Origin: Deltaproteobacteria bacterium
GTDB taxonomy: Bacteria > Desulfobacterota_B > Binatia > UBA9968
Reading direction: 5' to 3'
DNA length: 64,000 bases
NCBI GenBank assembly: GCA_005879255.1
Contig: VBKY01000038.1
Location: 1 to 64,000, forward strand
A program made the position numbers and the translations under genes. How positions within the stretch are numbered: position 1 is the stretch's first letter; the number at the start of each line of letters is the position of its first letter. Shown piece by piece: positions 16,923 through 25,528 of this stretch. The notes beneath the pieces were generated by a model. It did no database searches. It saw only the letters and a list, made by a program, of their open reading frames with translations, and was not told where the DNA came from.

Positions 16923-17504
16923 ATGCCAATCGAGCCCTATTTGGTGGTCGCGACCTTCGGTACGGTTTTCCTCACGGAAATGGTCGGCGACAAAGCGTTG
17001 TTCACCATCAGCGCAATGGCTGCGCGTCTTCGCCCCTGGCCGGTATTCTGTGGGATCGCGTTGGCTTTCATGGCAAAAATGCTGGCTGCGGTTCTGCTGG
17101 GCAATGCAATTTCAGAACTCCCGGCGGGTCTGATCGCGGCCGCCAGCGGGATCACCTTCATGGTAACGGCAATCGTCATCTGGTTTAAAAAGCCCGAGGA
17201 TGCGCCTGTGGAGCGCCGAGCGTCAAAGGTCTGGTGGAGGGCCGTGCTGATCGCCTTTTCCGCGATCTTCTTTTCCGAATGGGCCGACGCAGGGCAGCTC
17301 ACAACCGCAATATTGACCGCGCGTTATCAGGCACCATTGATCATCTGGATCGGAGCGACGCTGGCAATGGTCGCCAAAGGGATTCTAGCGCTGACCGTCG
17401 GAGTGGGATTGCGGCGCTATGTGCCGCACAACGTCTTGCGCTATGGGGCGGCTTCGATCTGCCTGGCTATGAGTATCTTGTCGGCATTTAGAATTGAAAT
17501 CTGA
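16923..17504 (+). CDS. TMEM165/GDT1 (UPF0016) family cation transporter
   Basis: This 193-residue, six-helix membrane protein contains two copies of the family signature. The first is TEMVGDK near residue 20; the second is SEWADAGQ near residue 122, a variant of E-x-G-D. A polar loop (KKPEDAPVERRASK) separates the two three-helix halves. Family members (Gdt1, TMEM165, MneA) move Mn2+ or Ca2+, often by proton exchange. Here it should lie in the inner membrane. It follows the BNR gene by 101 bases with its own ribosome site (CAGAGGAGTCC). It is intact, unlike its neighbours. Confidence 0.8.
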   Translation: MPIEPYLVVATFGTVFLTEMVGDKALFTISAMAARLRPWPVFCGIALAFMAKMLAAVLLGNAISELPAGLIAAASGITFMVTAIVIWFKKPEDAPVERRASKVWWRAVLIAFSAIFFSEWADAGQLTTAILTARYQAPLIIWIGATLAMVAKGILALTVGVGLRRYVPHNVLRYGAASICLAMSILSAFRIEI

Positions 17505-17589
17505 GAATGAAACCTAAAGCGCAAGGATTTGGGCCTGGATTTGCTGATTCGGGGTCGTGGGTTATATTTGCGATTTTAGGGAAAATTAC

Positions 17590-18300
17590 AGGGTCACCCA
17601 TTAGAAGGCAGGTCAAGAGGCAAAAACTTTCCTGTGAAATAAATTTCTTTATTTTTTCTGTTCAACTCGCTTGGTCGGTGATCGTTTAGTAGCGCGTCCC
17701 TGTTTTCAATGTTTTGGTGTCGGAGTAGATCCGCACCAGTCACCCATCAGGTTCAAGGCTTAGGAGTTGTCCTGTAAGGGAGACGAAGGCGACTCGATCT
17801 TTTATGATCTAGTAACAAGCCCCGCACAGCTTGTGAGCCACCGCTTTGTGACCAACACGCCGTGGCTCTTGGCCGTCTTTTTCTGATAGAAACTCTTAAT
17901 CCTTGGCTGATAGCGCACCGCGAAGTTGGCCGATTCTATCAATGAGATGTAGCCTTGGGTAACACTCCCAGCCGCTGGATGTGCGCCAGCCAACGAGCAT
18001 CGGAGTTGTCGTCGGTGTACTTAAGACCTTCGCACTGCTGGATCGCTGCGGTGTTAGCCAAATGTACCTTGTGACCTTTTTCCATCAGTCCGTCCACAGC
18101 TAGTACCAGTTGTAGGTGGCCTCCACCACGATGCCTTGAAGCGATACTTGATAGCCCGAGAGCGGTTCCACGATCATAGGTAGTTCGTTGGGCAAGCGCT
18201 TGTGATAGACAATTTGATCCTATTCGTCGATCACAACCGTGACGTTGTTATTCGAGTGCAGATCAATCGCGCGGTATAGTTTCATTTCCTCTCCTCCTTG
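17590..18300 (-). mobile_element. IS110-type element, copy C, internally deleted
   Basis: Both ends remain. The left side (17594-17770) repeats the outer end and a shortened inner block of copies A and B; the right side holds the transposase start codon at 18285. The middle of the transposase gene is deleted. It therefore resembles a non-autonomous deletion derivative. Confidence 0.65.
17790..18285 (-). pseudogene. IS110-family transposase, internally deleted, with stop and frameshift
   Basis: ATG at 18285 has an AAGGAGG site. The N-terminal DEDD domain begins MKLYRAIDLHSNNNVTVVID, followed by an in-frame TAG where related copies would have Gln. A frameshift follows after VVEATYNWY; the next frame carries HLANTAAIQQCEGLKYTDD and WLAHIQRLGVLP. 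The reading then jumps straight to the C-terminal ESANFAVRYQPRIKSFYQ, so roughly the central 150 or more residues are deleted. Two independent lesions plus a deletion make a sequencing artefact unlikely. Confidence 0.85.
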
Positions 18301-18529
18301 GAGTGTTGGGGTTAGCTCCAATCGCCAACCCTACTGCCTCCTGGAGAAGCCTTCTAGATGATTATCAATTCTAGGGTTGAGAAATTTATTCATTTCCAAT
18401 TCGCGACAGAAGACCAAGGTCGGAGCCCTGCGCCACGACCCCACCAATTCAGCGTCCATTTCTTGTTCCGACGTAGAAAATCGAGGGAGACTGATTTCCC
18501 ACTTCCACCAATGGGAACTACAGCCGGCT

Positions 18530-18575
18530 GATATAAGAAAAACTTATATCTCTCTTATAAGAATTTGTATTGGAC
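18530..18575 (+). promoter_or_regulatory. CTTATAAG element, copy 2 of 4
   Basis: This copy is identical to copy 4 (23518) except for one missing T in the ATTTT run. The similarity with copy 4 extends about 100 bases upstream and 25 downstream, including CCATTTCTTGTTCC and GAACCGAAGGAGCTAT, so the whole leader was duplicated. It lies 132 bases before the broken M15 peptidase gene at 18708. Confidence 0.75.
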
Positions 18576-18707
18576 CGAGCTGAACCGAAGGAGCTATGAA
18601 CTCGATCACAAGGTCAGCGAAAGCGAGATTGGTTAGAGGATATTTGAGAGTTCACGAAGAAGCATGAAATCAACGTCCAGAAATTTGATTCCCTAAAGGG
18701 AGGAATT

Positions 18708-18895
18708 ATGCCTTCCCGAAAACTTGAAGACTTGCATCCCTTAGTGGTGGAGCGGCGCGCCAGTTCATAGATTTGGCGCAGACCGAGGAGATAGAAATCC
18801 TGGTAACTAGCACTCTGCAGACCTTCGAGGAACAAGCTGAGCTGTTTGCTATCGGCCGGACCAAGCCGGGAGAAAGGGTGACCGCCACGTATTGA
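18708..18895 (+). pseudogene. M15-type (endolysin-like) peptidase remnant
   Basis: The product starts MPSRKLEDLHPLVVE, then after a one-base shift near 18755 continues QFIDLAQTEEIEILVTSTLQ and TFEEQAELFAIGRTKPGERV. This is the N-terminal half of VanY/L-alanyl-D-glutamate peptidases of the phage endolysin type. The zinc-site half (HxxxxxxD...H) is not found downstream. No signal peptide is present. The remaining 450 bases up to 19200 give no recognisable frame. Confidence 0.65.
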
Positions 18896-19201
18896 TTGGC
18901 TCGACCACCAGACACTTGGCATTAACGAGGATTGCTCAGCGTTCACTCACGTTGCAACCCGGCAACTTGCTCATCAGCCCGAAGCTGACTTTGTCGGTAG
19001 GCTCCAGCCTCTCGATTACTCTCCATGCTGCTACCCAAGCTAGGCGGCTCCTGGCTCTTACCGCCGCGGGACTTCCCTCATCCCTTACACGACGAGAGTC
19101 ACCCTATGGATCACGACAGCAATTCATCTGGACACACCAATACGAATGCCTGACACTGCAAGTCTTTACCCGAGTTCGGTGAGAACTCGCGAAAGTAGGC
19201 T
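18896..19201. other. Unassigned sequence after the M15 remnant
   Basis: An open frame of 96 codons (18892-19182) is Leu/Thr/Ser-rich and lacks a ribosome site. Another frame reads LDHQTLGINEDCSAF and later DTPIRMPDTASLYPSS. Neither resembles a family I know. It is probably more eroded coding sequence from the same operon. Confidence 0.3.
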
Positions 19202-19248
19202 GTTATAAGAAAAACTTATAATTGTCTTATAAGAATTTTGTATTGGAC
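19202..19248 (+). promoter_or_regulatory. CTTATAAG element, copy 3 of 4
   Basis: GTTATAAGAAAAACTTATAA, then TTGT, then CTTATAAGAATTTTGTATTG and GAC. In this copy the first inverted repeat is longer (TTATAAG/CTTATAA). It lies 108 bases before the phosphoesterase gene, and a plausible leader continues to its ribosome site. Confidence 0.75.
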
Positions 19249-19356
19249 GAACGACCTCTCAGGAGTTATGAGACTGAGGCGTAGAATTCATGCGGACATT
19301 CGCTCGGGTACTGAGGCAGCTCAATACATATAGCTCGTTATCTAGAAGGACGGCCA

Positions 19357-20814
19357 ATGGCTCAACAATCTAGCAAAAAACCGAAGACAAAAAACTCCAA
19401 GCAGCGTCGGAGCACGAAAAAGCGCGCGAAATCGTTATCGGCAAAAAGAATGCTACTGGCGACAGCTGTCCTAGATGATCCTGCGTTGTCGAATCTGAAT
19501 AAGATAAAGCACATTGTGATTTTAATGCTCGAAAACCGCTCATTCGACCATATGCTTGGCTACCAAAAGCTGCGGGGCCGAGCGGTCAACGGACTTACTC
19601 CTGGTATGAACAACACCTATAAGGGTGCAGATTACCTCGTGTCCCACCTGCCCGACACACAATTCGAGTTGGACCCGTGCCACAGTTCTAAATGCGTCGC
19701 GCGACAAATCGGGAATAATAATGGGGGCTTTATTGTAGATTACGCCCGGGCGCAACCTACAGCTACGAAGCCGGAAGAGATCTTGGGCTACTACGACGAA
19801 ACGGATCTACCAGTGTATGATTTCCTGTCGCGCGAGTTTTGCGTTTGTGACCAATGGTATTCCTCAATGCCGGGGCCGACCTGGCCAAACCGCCTCTATG
19901 CTCTCACGGGTAGCTCGGGTGGCAATACAGACAACAAGGCAGTGCCGCTATATAATCGGAAGTCTTTTGTCCGTCACCTTGACGCGGCGAATGTTAGTTG
20001 GAGATGGTACTGTCACGATATTTCTACGCTCCGACTTGTCGATGGCAATTATCGTATTGGTCATGCTTCGAACTTTTTTTATTTCGACAATCGAACAATT
20101 TTCGACCCCGTTTGTTTTATCGATCATGCTCGGAGCGGAGACCTCGCCTCCGTTTCGTGGATCGACCCGAACTTTGTCGATTTTGGAACCAGTAAAACCT
20201 ACGCAAATGATGATCATCCACCGGCCGATGTAAAGGCCGGGCAGGCACTCGCACTCAAGCTTTACAATGCGCTGGTTGCAAGTCCAGCCTGGGACCAGAC
20301 TCTTTTGGTCATTACGTACGATGAACATGGCGGATTCTTTGACCACGTCATGCCAGAGTCTGCTCCGGGAGACACGAATTTCAATACCTTCGGATGTCGA
20401 GTGCCTACAATCATAGTCTCTCCCTGGGTGGCACGAGGGGCGGTATTTTCCCAGACCTTCGATCATACGTCGATAATTAAAACAATTCTGCTGCGCTTCT
20501 GTCGCACGTCGGATGGAACGATACCGGATATGGGGAAGCGGGTTGAAGCTGCTATGCATTTAGGCAGCGTTTTGACCGAGACAACTGCACGCCCACCCGC
20601 TGTCGGCCAAGAATTGATCGATCTAATTAAACGCGTGTCGGACTGGCGGGGGGAAGTCGAGTCAAAACGGCTCATGATTCAACCTGCTCCCACGAGGGCT
20701 CGTCGGGCAGTCCGTAATAGTGATGTTGAAGCTCGAATCAACGATTTTCAAAGAGGTCTCTTGAATGCGCGTCGTCGACTCGCTCGCTCGGGCCTTCCCG
20801 AAGGGCGACCATGA
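19357..20814 (+). CDS. Phospholipase C/acid phosphatase-type phosphoesterase with basic N-terminal tail
   Basis: This 485-residue protein carries the phosphoesterase (PLC/AcpA) motifs in order: ENRSFDH (59-65), SSMPGPTWPNR (~168), NDDHPPADV (~285), TYDEHGGFFDH (~321) and FDHTS (~368). These bind the active-site metal and phosphate. Relatives hydrolyse phospholipids or phosphomonoesters and are usually exported by Tat. Here the first 30 residues are instead Lys/Arg-rich (KKPKTKNSKQRRSTKKRAK) with no hydrophobic core, so the export route is unclear. The C-terminal ~50 residues are also Arg-rich. The gene is intact and lies 108 bases after copy 3 of the CTTATAAG element. Confidence 0.85.
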   Translation: MAQQSSKKPKTKNSKQRRSTKKRAKSLSAKRMLLATAVLDDPALSNLNKIKHIVILMLENRSFDHMLGYQKLRGRAVNGLTPGMNNTYKGADYLVSHLPDTQFELDPCHSSKCVARQIGNNNGGFIVDYARAQPTATKPEEILGYYDETDLPVYDFLSREFCVCDQWYSSMPGPTWPNRLYALTGSSGGNTDNKAVPLYNRKSFVRHLDAANVSWRWYCHDISTLRLVDGNYRIGHASNFFYFDNRTIFDPVCFIDHARSGDLASVSWIDPNFVDFGTSKTYANDDHPPADVKAGQALALKLYNALVASPAWDQTLLVITYDEHGGFFDHVMPESAPGDTNFNTFGCRVPTIIVSPWVARGAVFSQTFDHTSIIKTILLRFCRTSDGTIPDMGKRVEAAMHLGSVLTETTARPPAVGQELIDLIKRVSDWRGEVESKRLMIQPAPTRARRAVRNSDVEARINDFQRGLLNARRRLARSGLPEGRP

Positions 20815-21044
20815 GAGGGGCCTTGGATGCTACTAAGTAAGGGAACTACAGGACGCCGCACACCTTAAATTTTGAACGAGAGATCCATAAATGAGGTTGA
20901 TGATTAACGTCACTAGTCGTAACGAAAAATCTATCAAGTTTCAGCCAAAGAGTGAACGAGCAAGATAGTCGCCTTACCAGACGAGACCCGAGGACGCTAC
21001 CTACTTTTTGCTAGTTCTTGGGGCTAATAAAGGGAGGTTAATAA

Positions 21045-21413
21045 ATGGCTCCAGTCTACTCCGAGGGACAACCAATGCGCGTACAGGTGCGCTATGGATC
21101 AACTGCCGGGAAGAATTACTACGAGAAGAGTGCTTTGCATGGTGACGCATGGCCCATGCCGAAGGCGATTGCGCCTGATATTGACCCTCGCCGCTTGATG
21201 AGCTCATGTTCCACGGGGGCAAGGTAGTCCGCAAATGGAGTTCCAGAACATTTACCTTGGGGCGATGCATCGTGGACAGCGAGCGATATAGACTCGATTG
21301 ATCGTGCGCGAGCGAAACTTGCCAAAAGCGTGAGGGTCATAAATGGACTCGTACCGGAAAATCTCTCCCGCGCGCTCGCCGGCGAACAAGTCGGCACGCT
21401 TATCTATGCATGA
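21045..21413 (+). pseudogene. Eroded gene of an uncharacterised secreted-protein family
   Basis: ATG at 21045 has GGGAGG upstream. The first 50 residues (MAPVYSEGQPMRVQVRYGST) are read in one frame. After a shift near 21205 a second frame gives DELMFHGGKVVRKMEFQNIY, and a later one gives ASDIDSIDRARAKLAKSVRV. The FHGGK...FQNIYLG and DIDSIDRA pattern recalls an uncharacterised bacterial hydrolase-like family. At least two frameshifts are present. It sits between the phosphoesterase and an SGNH hydrolase remnant. Confidence 0.4.
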
Positions 21414-21456
21414 TCACGGTGGTCAACAGATTGTAAGCGGCTTGTAGGGAAGACTT

Positions 21457-21951
21457 TTGTCACTCGAGGATTCGCCAAGAATACGCGTGAGCGTACTCGG
21501 AAAATTGCCGCGTACGTTTGTTGATTCACCTATCGTTTGTCGCTCCGGTACGAACGCCCCCACGGAAGTATGCAAGAAGCGATTGAACCGGCGACTTGCC
21601 ATACTGCACGGGTACGATTATCCGGTTCCCGATGGCCGCGCCTTTATGGGCGGTTGGGGATTTTTACCCGGACCTTGGCTAGAGCCGGGGTTCCGGGAGA
21701 AGGGGTTTGAACAAATGCCTGAGCGTATCAGGCTCATGAAATAGCTAATCGATCGATTCAATACCATGGTTGAGGAGGTTGCTAACTTAGACGAGTTTTC
21801 GCACATAAAATATATTGATCTACGCAACACTTTATCCGTCGGTGCAGACTATAAGCGATTCTGGGCTAACGAGCTTCACCCGACGGAGAAGGGGTTAGAA
21901 CTTGTGACCGATCGTTTCGCCACCATACTTGACAGACTGCCCATGAATTAA
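21457..21951 (+). pseudogene. SGNH/GDSL-type hydrolase, C-terminal half with an in-frame TAG
   Basis: The frame encodes HGYDYPVPDGRAFMGGWGFL, then RIRLMK followed by TAG (21742-21744), and continues in the same frame LIDRFNTMVEEVANLDEF, YIDLRNTLSVGADYKRF and WANELHPTEKGLELV. The WANELHPT motif carries the catalytic His (and Asp nearby) of SGNH hydrolases. The N-terminal GDS block with the nucleophile is missing. It is therefore doubly inactivated. Confidence 0.65.
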
Positions 21952-21968
21952 AACGAAAAGGAGAATAT

Positions 21969-22808
21969 ATGCTAATTCGTCAAATTGCTCTTACGTCAGA
22001 AACAAAAAAGGTTTCCCTATCTGAACTTTCAAAGGTAGCCGCCGCCTTACAGAAACAAACGACCCGCGACTTAGTGCCGATCTGGGAGATTAAAGCAACG
22101 GTCGACGCCTTTGCAAAATTGAACGAGGTACCCATTGGTTATTGGCCAATTGTCGTCACAGAAGAAGATTTGGGCGACGCCGCAGGAATTCATGAAGATA
22201 AGGATGGTCAACCTTTCTCACTTGTAAAATACGGTAATGGTTGGTCGCTAACCGCGAGCCATGAGTGCCTGGAAATGTTGGTTGATCCATTTGGCAACCG
22301 TCTGGTCAGCGGCCCATCGGGTATGAAGGGCCAAGGTCGCGTTCGTTTCTTAGTAGAAATTTGTGATCCTAGTGAAGATACGCCTTACGCATACCGTTCG
22401 AACGGTATACTTGTGTCAGATTTTTATACCCCGGACTACTTTGACCCCGTCACCTCGCCGAATATTCGCTACAGCTTTTCCGGCGCCATAAAACATCCGC
22501 GCCAGGTTCTCAAAGGCGGTTATTTGAGCTGGCACGAACCGAAAAGCGATCATTGGTTTCAGGAGACTTTTTTTAGCGGCAACAAGTCTCGCTTCAGAGA
22601 TCTTGGAAAATTCACCGCCCAAGCCGGTCAAAATTTACGCAGCCTTGTGTACAAAAGGACACCGGAACGGCTTGCGGTAAGGCAAATAAAAGGCAAAGAT
22701 TTGCAGCTCGTCAAAGCCACATTAAAAGCAAACAACGAGGCGTCGGAAAATTTAGCCAGCCATTTGAGCGAGCGCGTGCGCGAGGTCATCACCGAGGCGA
22801 AAAAATAA
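21969..22808 (+). CDS. Uncharacterised protein with SHECLEMLVDP motif
   Basis: A 279-residue protein; ATG at 21969 follows AAAAGGAG. It has no signal peptide or membrane segment. The centre carries WSLTASHECLEMLVDPFGNR, an H-E-x-x-E arrangement that could be a metal site, followed later by VEICDPSED and SDFYTPDYFDP with many acidic residues. The C-terminal ~70 residues are helical and Lys/Arg-rich. I recall similar uncharacterised proteins but no proven activity. It is the first intact gene after two eroded ones in this operon, and it overlaps no other gene. Confidence 0.6.
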   Translation: MLIRQIALTSETKKVSLSELSKVAAALQKQTTRDLVPIWEIKATVDAFAKLNEVPIGYWPIVVTEEDLGDAAGIHEDKDGQPFSLVKYGNGWSLTASHECLEMLVDPFGNRLVSGPSGMKGQGRVRFLVEICDPSEDTPYAYRSNGILVSDFYTPDYFDPVTSPNIRYSFSGAIKHPRQVLKGGYLSWHEPKSDHWFQETFFSGNKSRFRDLGKFTAQAGQNLRSLVYKRTPERLAVRQIKGKDLQLVKATLKANNEASENLASHLSERVREVITEAKK

Positions 22809-22873
22809 TCCGGCTTGTAGCGTTGCAAATTGCCAGCACTGTGCCCTAGACTGAACAAGGACGAGGGGCACCT

Positions 22874-23089
22874 ATGAAAATTAAAAAAGGGCTGACCAAA
22901 CCGAGCCAAACGACCAAAGCCGAAAGCATCCGAGAACGAATTGAGGAATTGAAGCATATTGAATCTCAGGGCGAGTCCGGCAAAACGTCACCGATACCTT
23001 CCGCGGGCTCATCGCCACAAAAGGAAAGCCCGCGAGAGTTCATTGCGAGGCGAATGCGCGAACTCGATCAGAAGAAGAAAAGAAAATAA
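22874..23089 (+). CDS. Small charged protein of unknown function
   Basis: A 71-residue protein with GAGGGGC before the ATG. It is Lys/Glu/Ser-rich (MKIKKGLTKPSQTTKAES, then helical IRERIEELKHIES) and ends RRMRELDQKKKRK. There is no signal peptide. Its size and composition resemble the small basic protein at 13030 but it lacks the PPPDNPLL motif. It is the last gene of the operon beginning at 19357. Confidence 0.5.
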   Translation: MKIKKGLTKPSQTTKAESIRERIEELKHIESQGESGKTSPIPSAGSSPQKESPREFIARRMRELDQKKKRK

Positions 23090-23517
23090 ATTGGGTCGTA
23101 CTTTGGCCATCCATTACTGAGTGGCTCTTAGTTAATTAAAGAGTAATTTCGCCACCGGCGAAAACTGATCGGCTAAAGAACTTAGCTCAAGCGATCGTTG
23201 CCGTCGCCCACGGGATTATTCGGGTTCCCGTTCCCGGACCCTTCTAAGGGGATACTTACAGTTTGGTGCAAGAAGAAGTGCCTTCCCTTCCGTGATTTCG
23301 CTTTTCGGACTGACTGATCGTTTGAGTTTCGCTCCGCAATTTGCTTCCAATTGTCCCGATAGCTAATACACCGGCCGTAAACACCCGTTGCAGCGACGTC
23401 CTTAGGGTCCAAGAACCTGAAGGTCGATCCGCGAATTCAGCGCCCATTTCTTGTTCCAGCCCAGACAATCGAGAGAGACTCACTCCCACTTCAAACCAAT
23501 GGGAAGCACAGCCGGCT

Positions 23518-23564
23518 GATATAAGAAAAACTTATATCTCTCTTATAAGAATTTTGTATTGGAC
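23518..23564 (+). promoter_or_regulatory. CTTATAAG element, copy 4 of 4
   Basis: GATATAAGAAAAACTTATAT, then CTCT, then CTTATAAGAATTTTGTATTG and GAC. It is nearly identical to copy 2, including flanking sequence from about 23430 to 23590. It lies 174 bases before the lipoprotein gene at 23739 and probably drives the genes to 27255 or beyond. Confidence 0.75.
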
Positions 23565-23738
23565 GGAGCTGAACCGAAGGAGCTATTAACACGGGCACAG
23601 AATTCACCCGTCGCTTTTACCTAGTTATGGGGAGAATCAGGTAGAGAGAAATACAAAGAGCAGAGCTTGACCTGAAAGAACAATTTTCCAAAGTCAAGCA
23701 AGTTGTTGTCCACTACGAATCGGACGAGAGGCAAAATT

Positions 23739-25526
23739 ATGCAACAACTCAATCCTGACACCGACCACTCTCGTGCTTTTCGAGATCTCGCTCTCGTGCT
23801 TTTCGAGATCTCGCTCTCCTGCTCTGCGTGACGCTCCTCTCGGCCTGCTCGCTTATTAACCCTCACGTGACTTGGGACCGACCCGCAACAGGGCATTTCA
23901 TACTCCAAGACGGCATCGAGTACGCGAATCGAGCGAAGGACCAATATAAGAAGGCCGTCGGGGACCAGGCCGTGCTGACTAATCTCGCTGGCGTTGGGCT
24001 GATCCCTCTCGGTGCTGCCGCGCTGGGTCTTGGCATCACCGGCGGCCACCGCAATGCAATCACCGCGTTAGGGCTCACGGGCGCCGCAGGGCCTCGGCAC
24101 CGCTGCCTGGCTCAGCAGCAAGCCGCGTCAGCTCGTTTACATCGCCGGGATCAAGGGGATGAGCTGCGCCGTGGATGCCTTGCTACCATTGTCATTTTCA
24201 CGCCCCGCGCACGATGCGTTCCGTCGCGATTTACAACAGCTCAACGTATCGATCGGGGCTTTCTCGCAACAGGCTGATACCGTGAAGCGCCTGCTCGCCC
24301 GGGTCAAAATGGAGGTGCCTACTGCCGAAGAACTGATCGCCGAAACCGCAGCCGATTTGCGCGCGGCGGAAGCACTGCTCAATACCGCGAGGCTGACGCT
24401 CACTTCGGGAGTACAGCTGGAACGCGACATCGATCGCGCCGGGCAGATGCTGATCTCGGCGGTAGATCAAATCGGCGCCGAAGTGGACCGTGCGATTGTG
24501 GCTACGATCCCCGACATCCAGACGCTGCCCGATGTTATCGGCGGATTGGCGCAGACGTCAGCGCGCCTCACGAAATTACCCGAGCCGGACAAAGGTAGTA
24601 AGCAGATGGCCGGCGAATCGAAAAAGGGCAATGATGCTAGCGAAAAGCTCAAGGCCCAGGCGGGAAGACGAGCAGTCGTCGATGAACTTAACAAGGCGAA
24701 GGACAAACTGAAGAGCGATGCAGTGACACTCGAGAATGATATTCGGACGGTCGCCACCGTGGTCAATTCCGTCTCTGAATCGAAACCCGTGCCTACCCTG
24801 AAGCAGTCTAACGTCGGTGAAGTTCCGACGGGACTGTCAGTCCAGCCGGCGGAGCCTATCCAGTTTGACAAAGGCAAAGAAGCTACTCGCCGATTGTTCA
24901 TTAGTGGCGGCAAGCCGCCCTACTTTGCCGAAATCCTTGAGCGTCCGGTAAAAGGATTGAGCCTCGACCAGCCGCTGCCCGGCGGTCCCCGCGTTGCCGT
25001 TCAGTTAACTGCCGAGACGCCCGCCGATACCTATCACGTCCTCATCACAGACACGGCAAGCAACTCCCAGACGATCGCCATCGAAGTAAAAGAGACTACC
25101 CCTGCCGCCGCGCCGAACCCTACTGCACCACCGGCCCCCACGAATGCACCATCGGCTGCTGACCAAAAGAAAATTATCAGCGCGCTCTGTCTGTCGCCAG
25201 CCGAGAAGCTCGGCAGCAAGAACAGCATTGCCGCAGTCAAGATCTTTCAAGAAACGATAGATGTGCCCACGAGTGGAGACCTTAGTAACGAGCAGATCGA
25301 AATGCTGAAGCTGGCGAAGGCGTGCCAGACTGGCCGGAAGAACTTCTTTGAAAACGCGTTGACCGATGCGCGGATCCGCGGCATCCAGAAAAAGCTCGGT
25401 GCTTCCGAAACGGGTAAGCTAGATGACACTACGCGAGCCCGAATTAAAAAATTCGCCGCGGAAAAACAACTAAACCCGGACGACGGAACTCTCAGTGCCG
25501 GTTTGGCAAAAGTCATCGAGTCGTAA
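23739..25526 (+). pseudogene. Large lipoprotein with peptidoglycan-binding-like C-terminus, out of frame twice
   Basis: From ATG 23739 the frame reads MQQLNPDTDHSRAFRDLAL, then enters the second copy of a 23-bp tandem duplication and stops. With one repeat unit removed the reading continues LLLCVTLLSACSLINPHVTW, a lipoprotein signal with lipobox LSAC. A second shift near 24097 (one extra base in a G-run) returns to the first frame, which stays open to 25526. The body has long helices (about 24200-24780) and a Pro/Ala linker. The C-terminus has PG_binding_1-like repeats (ARIRGIQKKLGASETGKLDD). The intact form would be ~587 residues, anchored in the outer membrane. Confidence 0.65.
23768..23813 (+). 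repeat. Exact 23-bp tandem duplication in the lipoprotein signal region
   Basis: CTCTCGTGCTTTTCGAGATC plus TCG occurs twice in direct succession (23768-23790, 23791-23813). Because 23 is not divisible by 3, the second unit moves the reading frame. One unit restores a canonical lipoprotein signal. Confidence 0.9.
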
Positions 25527-25528
25527 AC

